Shown here one piece after another: positions 1 to 7,024 of a stretch of 44,933 nucleotides of DNA. The notes beneath the pieces are model-generated. The model was not told the DNA's origin, did no database searches, and saw only the letters and a list, made by a program, of their open reading frames with translations. A program made the translations under genes and the position numbers. Numbering within the stretch: position 1 is the stretch's first letter; every line of letters starts with the position of its first letter. Source of the stretch: a virus; IMG/VR virus record IMGVR_UViG_3300049846_002552, positions 1-44,933 of that record. The stretch is one strand, 5' to 3'.

Positions 1-94
1 TCCGACCCCCCCCCGCCCGCGCGCCGTTGATAAAATGCGGCTTTTAGGCACGCGGTAGGAAAAATCACGGTTCTTATTATTATTTCACGCCAAA
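1..94. other. Left-end non-coding segment
   Basis: A C-rich start is followed by CCGTTGATAAA (24-34), a block shared with 11049-11059, and an AT-rich stretch (TTCTTATTATTATTT). It may hold the promoter of the ParB-like gene, but no confident -35/-10 pair is seen. The first six bases (TCCGAC) also end the window; this is too short to prove terminal redundancy. Confidence 0.45.
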
Positions 95-109
95 ATGGAG
101 ATCAGCCCG

Positions 110-796
110 ATGAGCAAGACCAACAGCAAGCCCAAGAGCAAGAGCACGAGCAAGAGCAACAGCAAGGCGACAAACGCGGCCCCCGCCGCCGCCCCCGAAT
201 CTGCGATTAGAAACCGCGTGCGTGAGCTGCGGCAGGTTCGAGCTGGCGATCTCATCCCGAATCCCCGCAACTGGCGGACGCATCCAGAGAAGCAACGAGC
301 CGCCGTGACGGGCATTCTCTCGGAGATCGGCTATGCCGATGCCTTGATCGCTCGCGAAATGGAAGATGGCAACTTGCAACTGATCGATGGGCACTTGCGG
401 GCCGAGCTTGATCCTGATCAGATCGTGCCGGTGCTCGTGCTCGATGTGTCCGCGAGCGAAGCGGACAAGCTGTTGCTCACGCTCGATCCTCTCACGGGTC
501 TAGCGGGCACGAATACTGATTATCTGGAAGAGCTGATCAACGAAGTGCAGACCGGCGATCAAGCTCTTGCGGGCCTGATCGCAGATATGGCGCAAACGCA
601 CGGCATCATTCCCAGCAATCGCGAATTGAATGCGGAGAGCGTTGATGAGAGCGAGCAAGAGGAAACCGGCGAAAACGATGTGGAAGTGACGGAGCAATTT
701 CAGTTGATCGTTGATTGCGAGAATGAAGATAAACAGCGCGAGCTATACGAGCAATTGACGGGTGAGGGTTTCACCTGTCGGGTGGTCACGATCTAA
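110..796 (+). CDS. ParB/Srx-domain (ParB N-terminal-like) protein
   Basis: About 228 aa. A basic, low-complexity Lys/Ser/Asn/Ala leader of roughly 40 residues is followed by a ParB-box-like domain. VRAGDLIPNPRNWR matches the start of ParB/Srx domains, and IDGHLRAEL matches their G-x-x-R nucleotide-binding motif. In known ParB proteins this domain binds and hydrolyses a nucleotide; other family members act as nucleases or DNA-modification partners. I chose ATG 110 because GGAG lies about 9 nt upstream; ATG 95 is in frame but has no visible ribosome site. The next gene begins 23 bp downstream, so the two are probably co-transcribed. No ParA partner is visible, which makes plasmid-style partition a weaker guess than a role with the neighbouring ABC-GNAT protein. 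Confidence 0.75.
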   Translation: MSKTNSKPKSKSTSKSNSKATNAAPAAAPESAIRNRVRELRQVRAGDLIPNPRNWRTHPEKQRAAVTGILSEIGYADALIAREMEDGNLQLIDGHLRAELDPDQIVPVLVLDVSASEADKLLLTLDPLTGLAGTNTDYLEELINEVQTGDQALAGLIADMAQTHGIIPSNRELNAESVDESEQEETGENDVEVTEQFQLIVDCENEDKQRELYEQLTGEGFTCRVVTI

Positions 797-819
797 ATTC
801 TGATCAGAGGTATCAATCA

Positions 820-2187
820 ATGAAACATCATGTGGAAGCGTCCGTGCGTATCGCGGACACATTCAAGACGCGGCAAGTTTGCGGCATGTTTGATCTCACA
901 TTCACGCCGGAAGCGAAAGTGAGTTTTGACGTTGAGCTGCCATCGCTCGATGAGAGCTGGCAGATCGGGGCGATCGTCGGCCCCAGCGGATCGGGCAAGA
1001 GCACGATCGCTCGCCATGCTTACGCTCGCGAGCTGTACGAGCCGCAAGACTGGCCGAGCGATCGCTCCGTGGTCGAAGGGTTCGGCGATATTGATGTGCG
1101 AGAGATCACGAGCACGCTCACGAGCGTTGGCTTTTCATCGCCGCCCGCGTGGATCAAGCCATATCAAGTGTTGAGCAACGGCGAAAAATTTCGCTGCGAT
1201 CTCGCTCGCAGTTTGTTGAGCGATCAATCGCTCGTTGTATTCGATGAGTTTACGAGCGTGGTTGATCGCACCGTGGCACAGATCGGCAGCGCGGCACTAG
1301 CGAAAGCAATCCGCCGCGAGAGCAAGCGGCGTTTTGTTGCTGTGACTTGCCACTATGATATTCTTCCGTGGTTGCAACCGGATTGGTGGCTGGATATGGC
1401 TAGCGGCAAGCTGGCAAGGGGGCAACTTCGGCGACCGTCAATCGAGTTATCGATCCGCCCTGTGCAGCGTGCCGCATGGAGTCTCTTCGCTAAACATCAC
1501 TATTTAGATCACGCGATCGCGCCAGCGGCTAAATGTTTCGGCGGCTTTGTCGATGGGCAGATCGTTTGCTTTATGGCGTGGCTGCGTGATCATCTTGCGA
1601 GCATTAGCTGCAAAGCGACCGTGTATCGCGGCCATCGCCTTGTTGTGCTTCCAGACTGGCAAGGCGTTGGCATTGGCGGCAGGATGATCGATGCAACCGC
1701 GTCGATCGTCGCGCATCAGACTGATCAGCGATTGAGCGTTGTTTCTTCCCATCCTGCATTGTCTCACCATATGCAGCGATCGAAAAATTGGTGCATCGAT
1801 CGAGCTGGGTACGTTGCGCCAACAGCACGCGGCGGCAAGATCAAGCAAGCGGATGGAAAGACGATCAACAAGAAAAAATTCAACGCGGGGAAAATGAGCT
1901 GCACGCGATACACTGTGTCCGCCCGTTACGTTGGGCCAAAGCTCGATGCTGCGCTCGCGGCGAAACTATGGGACGAGCCGCGAATCAGCAGCACGGATCG
2001 CGATGTGCTCGCGGCGATCGTTGCGCGGCCAGGGTGTGCAGAGAGTTATCTCGCAAGGAAAACAGCGTTGCCGCCCGCCGAGCTGCGGGCCGCGATCGCG
2101 AAACTGATCCAAGAAAAGCAGATCACGAAAACGCCGGCGCAACGCGGCGTGCCCGCAACGTATCACGCGAGCAAGCTAGGATCATAG
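820..2187 (+). CDS. ABC-type ATPase fused to GNAT acyltransferase and winged helix
   Basis: 455 aa with three recognisable parts. Residues ~45-205 are a soluble ABC ATPase: Walker A GPSGSGKST (54-62), a signature-like LSNGEKFR (118-125), Walker B LVVFDEF (138-144) and an H-loop His178. There are no membrane segments, so it is not a transporter. Residues ~210-375 read as a GNAT acyltransferase, with the acyl-CoA loop Q281-GVGIGG. Residues ~390-455 look like a winged-helix domain. A Shine-Dalgarno AGAGGT precedes ATG 820. The gene follows the ParB-like gene directly and overlaps the convergent ASCH gene by 25 bp. Mu Mom, a DNA-modifying enzyme, has a GNAT fold, so a DNA-modification role is possible here, but that is inference. 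The fusion itself is read directly. Confidence 0.8.
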   Translation: MKHHVEASVRIADTFKTRQVCGMFDLTFTPEAKVSFDVELPSLDESWQIGAIVGPSGSGKSTIARHAYARELYEPQDWPSDRSVVEGFGDIDVREITSTLTSVGFSSPPAWIKPYQVLSNGEKFRCDLARSLLSDQSLVVFDEFTSVVDRTVAQIGSAALAKAIRRESKRRFVAVTCHYDILPWLQPDWWLDMASGKLARGQLRRPSIELSIRPVQRAAWSLFAKHHYLDHAIAPAAKCFGGFVDGQIVCFMAWLRDHLASISCKATVYRGHRLVVLPDWQGVGIGGRMIDATASIVAHQTDQRLSVVSSHPALSHHMQRSKNWCIDRAGYVAPTARGGKIKQADGKTINKKKFNAGKMSCTRYTVSARYVGPKLDAALAAKLWDEPRISSTDRDVLAAIVARPGCAESYLARKTALPPAELRAAIAKLIQEKQITKTPAQRGVPATYHASKLGS

Positions 2188-2726
2188 CTCGCGATCGTGC
2201 GATTGATCAGCTCATCGATCTGCTCTTGCTGCAATGCGTCTAACTTGGGCACAAACAATCCTTGTTGCCCGCTGCACGCGATCGGCGTTTGCAGCGGCAC
2301 GAATTTTCCAAGTGCCCAGCACCATTGATCGGGTTCGGCGTGCTCGTGATCTTTCCATGCTCGCGGCAGATCATCGCGGCGGAAACAGCCGTACAGCCAG
2401 GCCGCGCCGAGAATCGCACCGAAAGGCAGCTCGCCCTCTGGCAACAGGCGATCGTAGAGTTGGATATTGTGCTTTGTCTCTGCATCGTGCTTTGCTCCCG
2501 CTTGCACGACCAGCGGGCCGGTGTATCGCGTGCGCCAAACGCGATTCTCAACGCGCTTTGTTCCGTTCGCGATCAAGCTCGCCCAAGGCTGGCGGATGGT
2601 GATTGTTGTCATTGTCTGATCGTCCGCATCAAATAGATCGTGCTGCCCGGGCAAGCAATCTAGCCCGCTGAATAAACTATTCTGCCGCAAGCGATCGGCG
2701 CGGGCAATGTCAAAACTCAATTGCAT
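2163..2726 (-). CDS. ASCH domain protein
   Basis: 187 aa from ATG 2726, or 149 aa from an internal ATG at 2612. From the internal Met the protein reads TITIRQPWASLIANGTKRVE, then NRVWRTRYTGPLVVQAG. This is the hallmark start of ASCH domains, a PUA-like fold that binds RNA or nucleotides. Phage ASCH proteins often sit among small early genes; the substrate here is unknown. The longer start overlaps the upstream gene's stop (2710) by 17 nt, as in translational coupling. The shorter start has GATCAGACA just upstream, resembling the shared leader of this cluster. The 3' end overlaps the convergent ABC-GNAT gene. Confidence 0.8.
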   Translation of the reverse strand: MQLSFDIARADRLRQNSLFSGLDCLPGQHDLFDADDQTMTTITIRQPWASLIANGTKRVENRVWRTRYTGPLVVQAGAKHDAETKHNIQLYDRLLPEGELPFGAILGAAWLYGCFRRDDLPRAWKDHEHAEPDQWCWALGKFVPLQTPIACSGQQGLFVPKLDALQQEQIDELINRTIASYDPSLLA

Positions 2727-3180
2727 GATACTCGTGCTCCGTTGTGTGCTCGTTGCTGAATTGTTCGCGCTGCAATTCTCGAAAAGCTCGCCAGTAAATT
2801 TGCGCTCGATCGGGCAATCGCTCGCAATCGTGCATCAAAAATTCCCAAAGCTCGCTTGCTCTGTCCTCCCATTCGGGGAAGATCGAGCCGATCTCTTTTG
2901 CGAGCTTGTCCCATCCGCGAATCGCTTCCACGCCGCGAGAGAAATATCTGTGCCCATACTGCGATCGAAAACCGTGCCGCCAAAATTCCCACTTGCGCGG
3001 CCGGTGTGCGTTGAAACAAGCCCACGCTGTGCGGCGCAGCTCTCGCTCGTGCTCGCGTGATTCGAGTATGTTCTGCCAGAGATCACGAAAGCGATCGACG
3101 ACCGCCGACCAGGGCAAGCCCGCGCTGTGCGCCGCCTCGCGGCAGCGGCACAGCTCATCAATGTGTTGCGTGTTACTCAT
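2710..3180 (-). CDS. Hypothetical phage protein, Trp/Arg-rich
   Basis: 156 aa; no family recognised. I chose the start MSNTQHIDELCRC at 3180 because the open frame further upstream runs antisense-like through the next gene, and because 3180 overlaps the stop of the upstream gene (3173) by 8 nt, a coupling arrangement. The protein is mostly helical in character, rich in Trp, Arg and Glu, and soluble (no hydrophobic segment). It is the second-last gene of the leftward array and lacks the common leader, so it is probably translated from the message that starts at 3562. Confidence 0.65.
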   Translation of the reverse strand: MSNTQHIDELCRCREAAHSAGLPWSAVVDRFRDLWQNILESREHERELRRTAWACFNAHRPRKWEFWRHGFRSQYGHRYFSRGVEAIRGWDKLAKEIGSIFPEWEDRASELWEFLMHDCERLPDRAQIYWRAFRELQREQFSNEHTTEHEYHAIEF

Positions 3181-3562
3181 CGCGATCACCCGGGTAATTG
3201 TGAATCTCGTCCCAAGCATCGCCCGCCAGCTCGTCAACTTCCGCGCACGCATCGTTGAAACGGCGCAACAGCTCGTGCTCGCCGTCCTCTTGATCGAGAT
3301 CGAGCAAGCCCGAGAGATCAACGCGGCGAGAAAATTCTGCATCGCTGCCCTCAACGATCGAATGCACTACAATTCCGCGCTCGTCGAATTTCACGGACAA
3401 GCCCGCGCTGTATGCTTTGTAAATCTCTCGATTGATGCGCTCGATGATCTGCGTGCGATCGTCGAGATCAATTCCCAGGTCTTTTGCGATCGTGACGATC
3501 AACCATTCTCCGATCGCGGCGTTTTCCTGATCTCGCTCGTGTGCTGTCCAATCGTGTGCCAT
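3173..3562 (-). CDS. Hypothetical small acidic protein
   Basis: 129 aa, starting MAHDWTAHERDQEN. ATG 3562 lies directly behind the cluster leader CTCACACAAGGATCAGGACA, which decides the start; the in-frame extension upstream is only translated leader and hairpin. The protein is acidic (many Asp/Glu) with no membrane segment or recognised motif. Its 3' end overlaps the next gene by 8 nt. It is the gene downstream of the first long two-hairpin cassette (3563-3650). Function unknown; early accessory or host-takeover functions are typical for such positions. Confidence 0.7.
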   Translation of the reverse strand: MAHDWTAHERDQENAAIGEWLIVTIAKDLGIDLDDRTQIIERINREIYKAYSAGLSVKFDERGIVVHSIVEGSDAEFSRRVDLSGLLDLDQEDGEHELLRRFNDACAEVDELAGDAWDEIHNYPGDRDE

Positions 3563-3650
3563 TGTCCTGATCCTTGTGTGAGAGTGATTCGCATTCGTGC
3601 TCGTGACGATCACGAGCACGAATCCGGCCCCGTTCCCCACGGGGCGCGGG
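3563..3650 (-). repeat. Intergenic cassette A: leader plus two hairpins
   Basis: 88-bp unit found again at 6935-7022 and 7442-7529 and, slightly longer, at 4578-4675. In transcription order (leftward) it has a GC hairpin with arms GCCCCG/CGGGGC, then a perfect 14-bp stem (arms at 3593-3606 and 3610-3623, loop 3607-3609), then the leader CTCACACAAGGATCAGGACA that ends at the start codon. No T-run follows the stems, so they look more like RNA processing, stabilising or translational-control elements than classic terminators. Confidence 0.85.
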
Positions 3651-3652
3651 TG

Positions 3653-4045
3653 CTAGTATTCTGATTTGAGCATCGCCATATAGAATTGCTCGCCAACGTC
3701 GCCCGCTTCCACAACGTAGAAAGCAAACTCGGGCCAGGGAAAATCTGTAAATTCGATCTCCTGTTGCGCCATGATCAGCCCATCGCCATCATCGCACGTT
3801 ACGATCGCCGAATTGCCCGCGCCGCGCTTGATCTGCCAGTGCTGGAATTCGGGGCGAGCTTGTTTCGCGATGTGCGGTTGCCAGCTCGCGGCAACGTCGA
3901 TCAGCCAATACGCGCCCAGCTCTTGCGCAACGTGCCGCATTCCAGAAGTGAACACGAAGCGCGGCGCGATCGAGTGGCGGAAAATCTCGTCGGCCCCGTT
4001 GAATTGTGCGAGATCGTCCGGCGTGAGTGTTGTAGTGCGTGACAT
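3653..4045 (-). CDS. DUF6876-like family protein
   Basis: 130 aa. The pattern DDLAQFNGADEIFRH, GMRHVAQELGAYWLIDVAAS, FQHWQIKR, then TDFPWPEFAFYV and a closing LKSEY matches a small conserved family I know as DUF6876, common in phages, plasmids and diverse environmental bacteria; the family name is from memory. It is usually a stand-alone soluble protein of 110-140 aa with no assigned function. The start MSRTTTLTPDD at 4045 follows GGGAGC. It does not use the common leader, unlike most neighbours. Confidence 0.75.
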   Translation of the reverse strand: MSRTTTLTPDDLAQFNGADEIFRHSIAPRFVFTSGMRHVAQELGAYWLIDVAASWQPHIAKQARPEFQHWQIKRGAGNSAIVTCDDGDGLIMAQQEIEFTDFPWPEFAFYVVEAGDVGEQFYMAMLKSEY

Positions 4046-4092
4046 AGTGAAAAGCTCCCGTGCAAAAGTAAAAAACAAGACAAAGGAAAATA

Positions 4093-4120
4093 GATCGCTC
4101 GATCACACGATCGAGCGATC
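4093..4120 (-). terminator. Palindromic hairpin after the 4131 gene
   Basis: Perfect 12-bp stem GATCGCTCGATC / GATCGAGCGATC with loop ACAC. It lies between the stop of the leftward gene at 4131 and the next start at 4045. On the minus strand it is followed by TATTTTCC, a weak T-tract. It may be a terminator or simply a product of the genome-wide GATC/GAGC word enrichment. Confidence 0.45.
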
Positions 4121-4130
4121 GCTCGTGTGC

Positions 4131-4577
4131 TTACTTGATCCGATCGTTTACGATCTCGATCACGCGATCGCCGTATTTCTTCGCGATGAAAGCTCGCGCG
4201 CCAGCCTCATCGTTGTTGTGTTTCACGGTGCGATATTCGTCCTCCGAATCGCCCTCAATGCGGAACAGAATTTTGCCGCGACAAAGGCGGGCAAGTTTCT
4301 TGCTCGTGATCTCTGTCTCAACGAGATCGAGCACGATCAATTCCAGATCCATTTCTGCAATCCCATCAAACTTGCTCGGCAGGGATGCACAGTATTTTTC
4401 GAGTGTGCTGCGCTGTGCTGGATTGTTGAGAATGAACACGCACGGCCCGCCGCTGCCCTCGTTGTATGCTTCGCCAATTTTCTTGCCATCGAGCAAGAGA
4501 TCAGCAGTAAAGCACGGAGACTCGCGCGATAGGCGGGCGTTTGTCGAGAGCTTGCTCAATGTGATTCGCGTTTGCAT
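4131..4577 (-). CDS. Conserved hypothetical phage protein
   Basis: 148 aa. It reads as a compact alpha/beta protein: LSRESPCFTADLLLDGKKIG near the N-terminus, then EAYNEGSGGPC and a C-terminal half with ELIVLDLVETEI and AFIAKKYGDRVIEI. I have seen this general pattern in conserved phage hypotheticals but cannot name a function. ATG 4577 is preceded by the common leader (variant ending GGATC), so the start is firm. It lies between cassette B and the hairpin at 4093-4120, so it forms its own module. Confidence 0.75.
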   Translation of the reverse strand: MQTRITLSKLSTNARLSRESPCFTADLLLDGKKIGEAYNEGSGGPCVFILNNPAQRSTLEKYCASLPSKFDGIAEMDLELIVLDLVETEITSKKLARLCRGKILFRIEGDSEDEYRTVKHNNDEAGARAFIAKKYGDRVIEIVNDRIK

Positions 4578-4675
4578 GATCCTGATCCTTGTGTGAGAGT
4601 GAGTGAGACTGATTCGCTTTCGTGCTCGTGACGATCACGAGCACGAAAGCGGCCCCGTTCCCCACGGGGCGCGGG
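4578..4675 (-). repeat. Intergenic cassette B with re-paired stem
   Basis: The longest copy of the leader-plus-two-hairpin unit. The central stem here is 16 bp (arms 4616-4631 and 4635-4650). At its base the sequence differs from the other copies (GCTTTCG instead of ATTCG), but the opposite arm changes to match (CGAAAGC instead of CGAAT). Pairing is kept while sequence changes, which suggests selection on structure. The adjoining GC hairpin (4651-4675) is identical to the others. Confidence 0.85.
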
Positions 4676-4677
4676 TG

Positions 4678-5529
4678 TTATTGTTCCAGCATCATCAAAT
4701 AGTTTTGCACGGTGCTGATCGCTTCGCGTTCCGAAAAGCAATCTTGAATGTGCAAGCGATTTTGCACCGGCCCCGTCACTTGATCGAGCACGCGCTCGTC
4801 CATCGTGAGCGTGTAGCCCATTCGCCCGCGTTGCATTTTGCCTTGCGTTTTGAAACGAGCACGAAAGATCGCTTGGCGGAACCACCAACCGCTTAATGCG
4901 TTGACAAGCGTAGAGAGATCAACGGGATCGCTCGATCGTTTCAAGTTGACGGCGATAGTTTTTATCCAAGTATCTTTGCCAACGTCCATAACATCGCGAG
5001 CGTGTGAGCACGAGAATAGCTCAACGCGATAGCCCGCATTTTCCAAAATGTTTGTAAGACAGATCGCCGCCGCCCCGCGCCAGAGAATGTCCATCGGGTC
5101 AACATTCGAGAGCGCGCCATTGTTGGAAACGATCGTGATAATGCCCGATCCGCTTGTGAGCTGGCGGCGAGAATCGCGCCAGTAAAGTTGCCCGCCCCGC
5201 AAGCGATCGAGATCGATCTCGGCCCCATCGTCCTCACGCCATTGGAGCTTGCGTGTGCGAGACTTGGGCTTGATCGTGACAGCACGCGAAACAGTTTCGA
5301 GCATGCGCTCGATCGTGGAAATCCCCGCGTCCCATGACTGGGTAAACTTGCTGCGAAAGTCCGCCCAGCTCGTGAACGTCCGGCCCAGGAAGTCATAATC
5401 ATCGAGCGATAGCCCGCCGTGCTTTTCAAACTTGCTGGGGTTGATCGTATCAATCGCGGCGAGCAATTCCTCTGCGCTATCGTAGAGGGTAAATTCTTGT
5501 TGATATTCTGGCAAAACTTGATCAATCAT
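4678..5529 (-). CDS. Conserved phage protein, DUF7192-like
   Basis: 283 aa. The N-terminal stretch with LYDSAEELLAAID and the DFLGRTFTSWADF region, followed by WDAGISTIERMLETV, resembles a conserved phage family I recall as DUF7192, in which the first half carries a Trp/Gly motif and the second half is an alpha/beta domain (here VDPMDILWRGAAAICL, GYRVELFSCSHA). Function unknown. The assignment is by memory of the pattern and could be wrong. The start MIDQVLPEY at 5529 sits behind the leader variant CACGAGGATCAGGAAA. Confidence 0.65.
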   Translation of the reverse strand: MIDQVLPEYQQEFTLYDSAEELLAAIDTINPSKFEKHGGLSLDDYDFLGRTFTSWADFRSKFTQSWDAGISTIERMLETVSRAVTIKPKSRTRKLQWREDDGAEIDLDRLRGGQLYWRDSRRQLTSGSGIITIVSNNGALSNVDPMDILWRGAAAICLTNILENAGYRVELFSCSHARDVMDVGKDTWIKTIAVNLKRSSDPVDLSTLVNALSGWWFRQAIFRARFKTQGKMQRGRMGYTLTMDERVLDQVTGPVQNRLHIQDCFSEREAISTVQNYLMMLEQ

Positions 5530-5558
5530 TTTCCTGATCCTCGTGTGAGAGTAAGTGT
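5530..5558 (-). promoter_or_regulatory. Common leader (short form) for the 5529 gene
   Basis: Minus-strand CTCACACGAGGATCAGGAAA directly before the ATG. It has two GGA motifs, one within the expected Shine-Dalgarno distance. One base differs from the consensus (CACGAGGA instead of CACAAGGA). No hairpin cassette here. Confidence 0.7.
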
Positions 5559-5566
5559 GTGTGAGA

Positions 5567-5770
5567 CTAGCGGCACAGGTGGACGGCGACGGCGACGGCA
5601 CACATTGTGCGATAGTAAATCGCACGGATCGCATCGATATAAAGCTCGTGCTCTTCCGTGCTGATCGCGTTGCTTGCGAGCAACTTTGCGGCGTTGCTTT
5701 CGAGCTGTTTCAATTGCTCGCTCGTGAGCGTGCTCGGATTCGTTTCGGGGAGTGCTTGCGGAGCGTGCAT
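5567..5770 (-). CDS. Small hypothetical protein
   Basis: 67 aa, starting MHAPQALPETNP. The core STLTSEQLKQLESNAAKLLA looks helical and amphipathic and reads like a real coding segment; the tail CAVAVAVHLCR is hydrophobic. The start is preceded by a degenerate leader (GAGATCAGAACA before ATG). It is the first gene after the non-coding region 5771-6263, so it may head a leftward transcript whose promoter lies in the 217-bp repeat. No family recognised. Confidence 0.6.
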   Translation of the reverse strand: MHAPQALPETNPSTLTSEQLKQLESNAAKLLASNAISTEEHELYIDAIRAIYYRTMCAVAVAVHLCR

Positions 5771-5793
5771 TGTTCTGATCTCGTTGCTTGTTT

Positions 5794-6010
5794 GATTCTG
5801 TCTCGTGCAGCGAAGTTGCTGCCCGTGTAGTGATTTTATCGAATGCCCAACGCCCGCCCCCTAGTAAAATTTCTAGCTTTGCAAAGTGGCATCGGTACTC
5901 GTTGACCGGCCAGGACTACCGAGGAAAAGTTTTTTTTAGAATTTTTGGGAAAAGAGCTGCCGCTGCGATCTCCCGTGCAGCTCCGCCGCCGTCGATCGTC
6001 GGAAGTCCTT
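5794..6010. repeat. 217-bp dispersed repeat, copy 1
   Basis: Matches 10755-10971 without a net insertion or deletion (constant offset 4961). The segment 5794-5871 is essentially identical between copies; the rest is diverged but clearly homologous, and both copies end in GGAAGTCCTT. Both lie immediately upstream of leftward genes (5770 and 10729). The minus strand contains CGATAAAATC, a possible -10-like box, but no good -35. Confidence 0.85.
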
Positions 6011-6072
6011 TACCGGCCACGAGAACCAAGGCGAGCAAAAATCCCGCTTCGCTGCGATCGTCGGAAGTCCTT
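6001..6072. repeat. Two direct GGAAGTCCTT sites
   Basis: Cores at 6001-6010 and 6063-6072, both preceded by GATCGTC and followed by TACCGGCCA and, a few bases on, GAGAACC. They are spaced 62 bp apart, close to six helical turns. The same core recurs at 10962, 11041, 44702, 44742 and 44774, always in non-coding control regions. Confidence 0.8.
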
Positions 6073-6155
6073 TACCGGCCAGGAGAACCGATCGCGTTTT
6101 GCGAGCTTTCGCGAGAATCGCGCAGAATTGCATTAAATCGCATTAGAGCACGAGC

Positions 6156-6263
6156 GATCGCGATCGAGCTTTGTATCGATCGAGCGATCGCTCGTGCTTG
6201 TGTGCTGTGCTGTTGCGTTGCTGATCGCGATCGTGCTTTGTATCGATCGAGCGATCGCTCGTG
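6156..6263. repeat. Pair of 41-bp direct repeats with palindrome
   Basis: Copies at 6156-6196 and 6223-6263 differ at one position. Each contains the 14-bp perfect palindrome CGAGCGATCGCTCG. The second copy abuts the stop codon of the leftward gene ending at 6264, so the hairpins may act as a terminator or 3' stabiliser for that gene. Confidence 0.75.
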
Positions 6264-6521
6264 TTATTGCTGCGATCCGAATCGCTTTGAGAATCGCTCG
6301 TTGAATCTCGCGCTGATCTTGTCCATCGATCGCTTGATCGCCGCGATTGATTGATCGGTGCTGCCGCTTGATCGCGCCGCGGCGCGCATTCGCTTTCGAT
6401 CTCGTGCGCGTTGCTTCGCTCGCTCTCGCTCCCGATCCTCGCTCGTCCGCAGCTCGTGCTCGATCTCGTGCGCGTCCTGATCTTGCTTGTGTGCTCTTGC
6501 GCGTTTGCTTCGCTTGCTCAT
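6264..6521 (-). CDS. Small, extremely basic and charged protein
   Basis: 85 aa, starting MSKRSKRARAHKQ. Nearly half the residues are Arg, Lys, Glu or Asp, with alternating runs such as ERERAKQRARDRKRMRAAAR. The C-terminal part (SIAAIKRSMDKISARFNERF) looks helical. Such composition fits nucleic-acid binding or a disordered protein, but much of it is encoded by the GAGC/GATC-rich words common in this genome, so part may be low-complexity drift. A leader-like GAAAGGACAAGC precedes the ATG. Confidence 0.5.
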   Translation of the reverse strand: MSKRSKRARAHKQDQDAHEIEHELRTSEDRERERAKQRARDRKRMRAAARSSGSTDQSIAAIKRSMDKISARFNERFSKRFGSQQ

Positions 6522-6553
6522 CGTGCTTGTCCTTTCGTGTGAGTGTGCGTGAT

Positions 6554-6934
6554 CTATTTCGAGTAGTGATCGGCGATCGCGTTTGCTGCGATCATTCCCC
6601 GCCATTTTTCGAGCTTGCTCGTGTAGTCCGAAATAACGTCCCATCCGTCGTTGCCCAAAACGAAGTAAATCCAGCCGAGAGCATTCACGCGATCATCGAT
6701 CATCGCCTCCTCGCCTTTGCGATGAATGAAGAGCATACAATCATCGCAAGCAAAGCACGCGGCAAAAATCTCTTCCGCGTTGTCGCTGTTGTAGATCGTG
6801 CCCTCGTTGTGATCGCCGGGGAGATCATACCCGCGCTCGTAGGAAACGGATAATCTGTGCCCATCTTTGAGCGCGTGCTCAATGATCGTGCGGATGATTT
6901 TCTCTTCCACTTCGCGTTTCATAGTTGCGGACAT
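6554..6934 (-). CDS. Conserved phage hypothetical protein
   Basis: 126 aa. The C-terminal half, WIYFVLGNDGWDVISDYTSK followed by LEKW and ANAIADHYSK, resembles a conserved phage family of unknown function in which the GNDGWDVISDYT-type motif ends a small alpha/beta domain. The middle has CFACDDC, a possible metal or redox cysteine cluster. The start MSATMKREVEEKI at 6934 follows leader cassette C, in which GGATCAGAACA replaces the usual GGATCAGGACA. Confidence 0.7.
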   Translation of the reverse strand: MSATMKREVEEKIIRTIIEHALKDGHRLSVSYERGYDLPGDHNEGTIYNSDNAEEIFAACFACDDCMLFIHRKGEEAMIDDRVNALGWIYFVLGNDGWDVISDYTSKLEKWRGMIAANAIADHYSK

Positions 6935-7022
6935 TGTTCTGATCCTTGTGTGAGAGTGATTCGCATTCGTGCTCGTGATCGTCACGAGCACGAATCCGGC
7001 CCCGTTCCCCACGGGGCGCGGG
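6935..7022 (-). repeat. Intergenic cassette C: leader plus two hairpins
   Basis: 88-bp copy of the cassette at 3563-3650. Stem arms are 6965-6978 and 6982-6995; the 3-nt loop is TCG instead of CGA, so loop sequence is not conserved but pairing is. The GC hairpin is at 6996-7022. Confidence 0.85.
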
Positions 7023-7024
7023 TG

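Larger units (their letters stand above)
5771..6263. other. Non-coding control region between leftward genes
   Basis: About 490 bp with no convincing gene. It holds copy 1 of a 217-bp duplication (5794-6010), two GGAAGTCCTT sites (6001-6010 and 6063-6072) each followed by TACCGGCCA and GAGAACC, and a pair of 41-bp direct repeats (6156-6196, 6223-6263). A plus-strand frame stays open through part of it but has no ATG and no ribosome site. Its place just upstream of the 5770 gene suggests a promoter or protein-binding region. Confidence 0.6.

Noticed and set aside
5788-6354. Rightward 188-codon frame through the repeat region
   Set aside because: It has no ATG or ribosome site and overlaps a leftward gene; the matching frame in the second repeat copy is short. 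I left it as non-coding, though the shared open stretch is curious.
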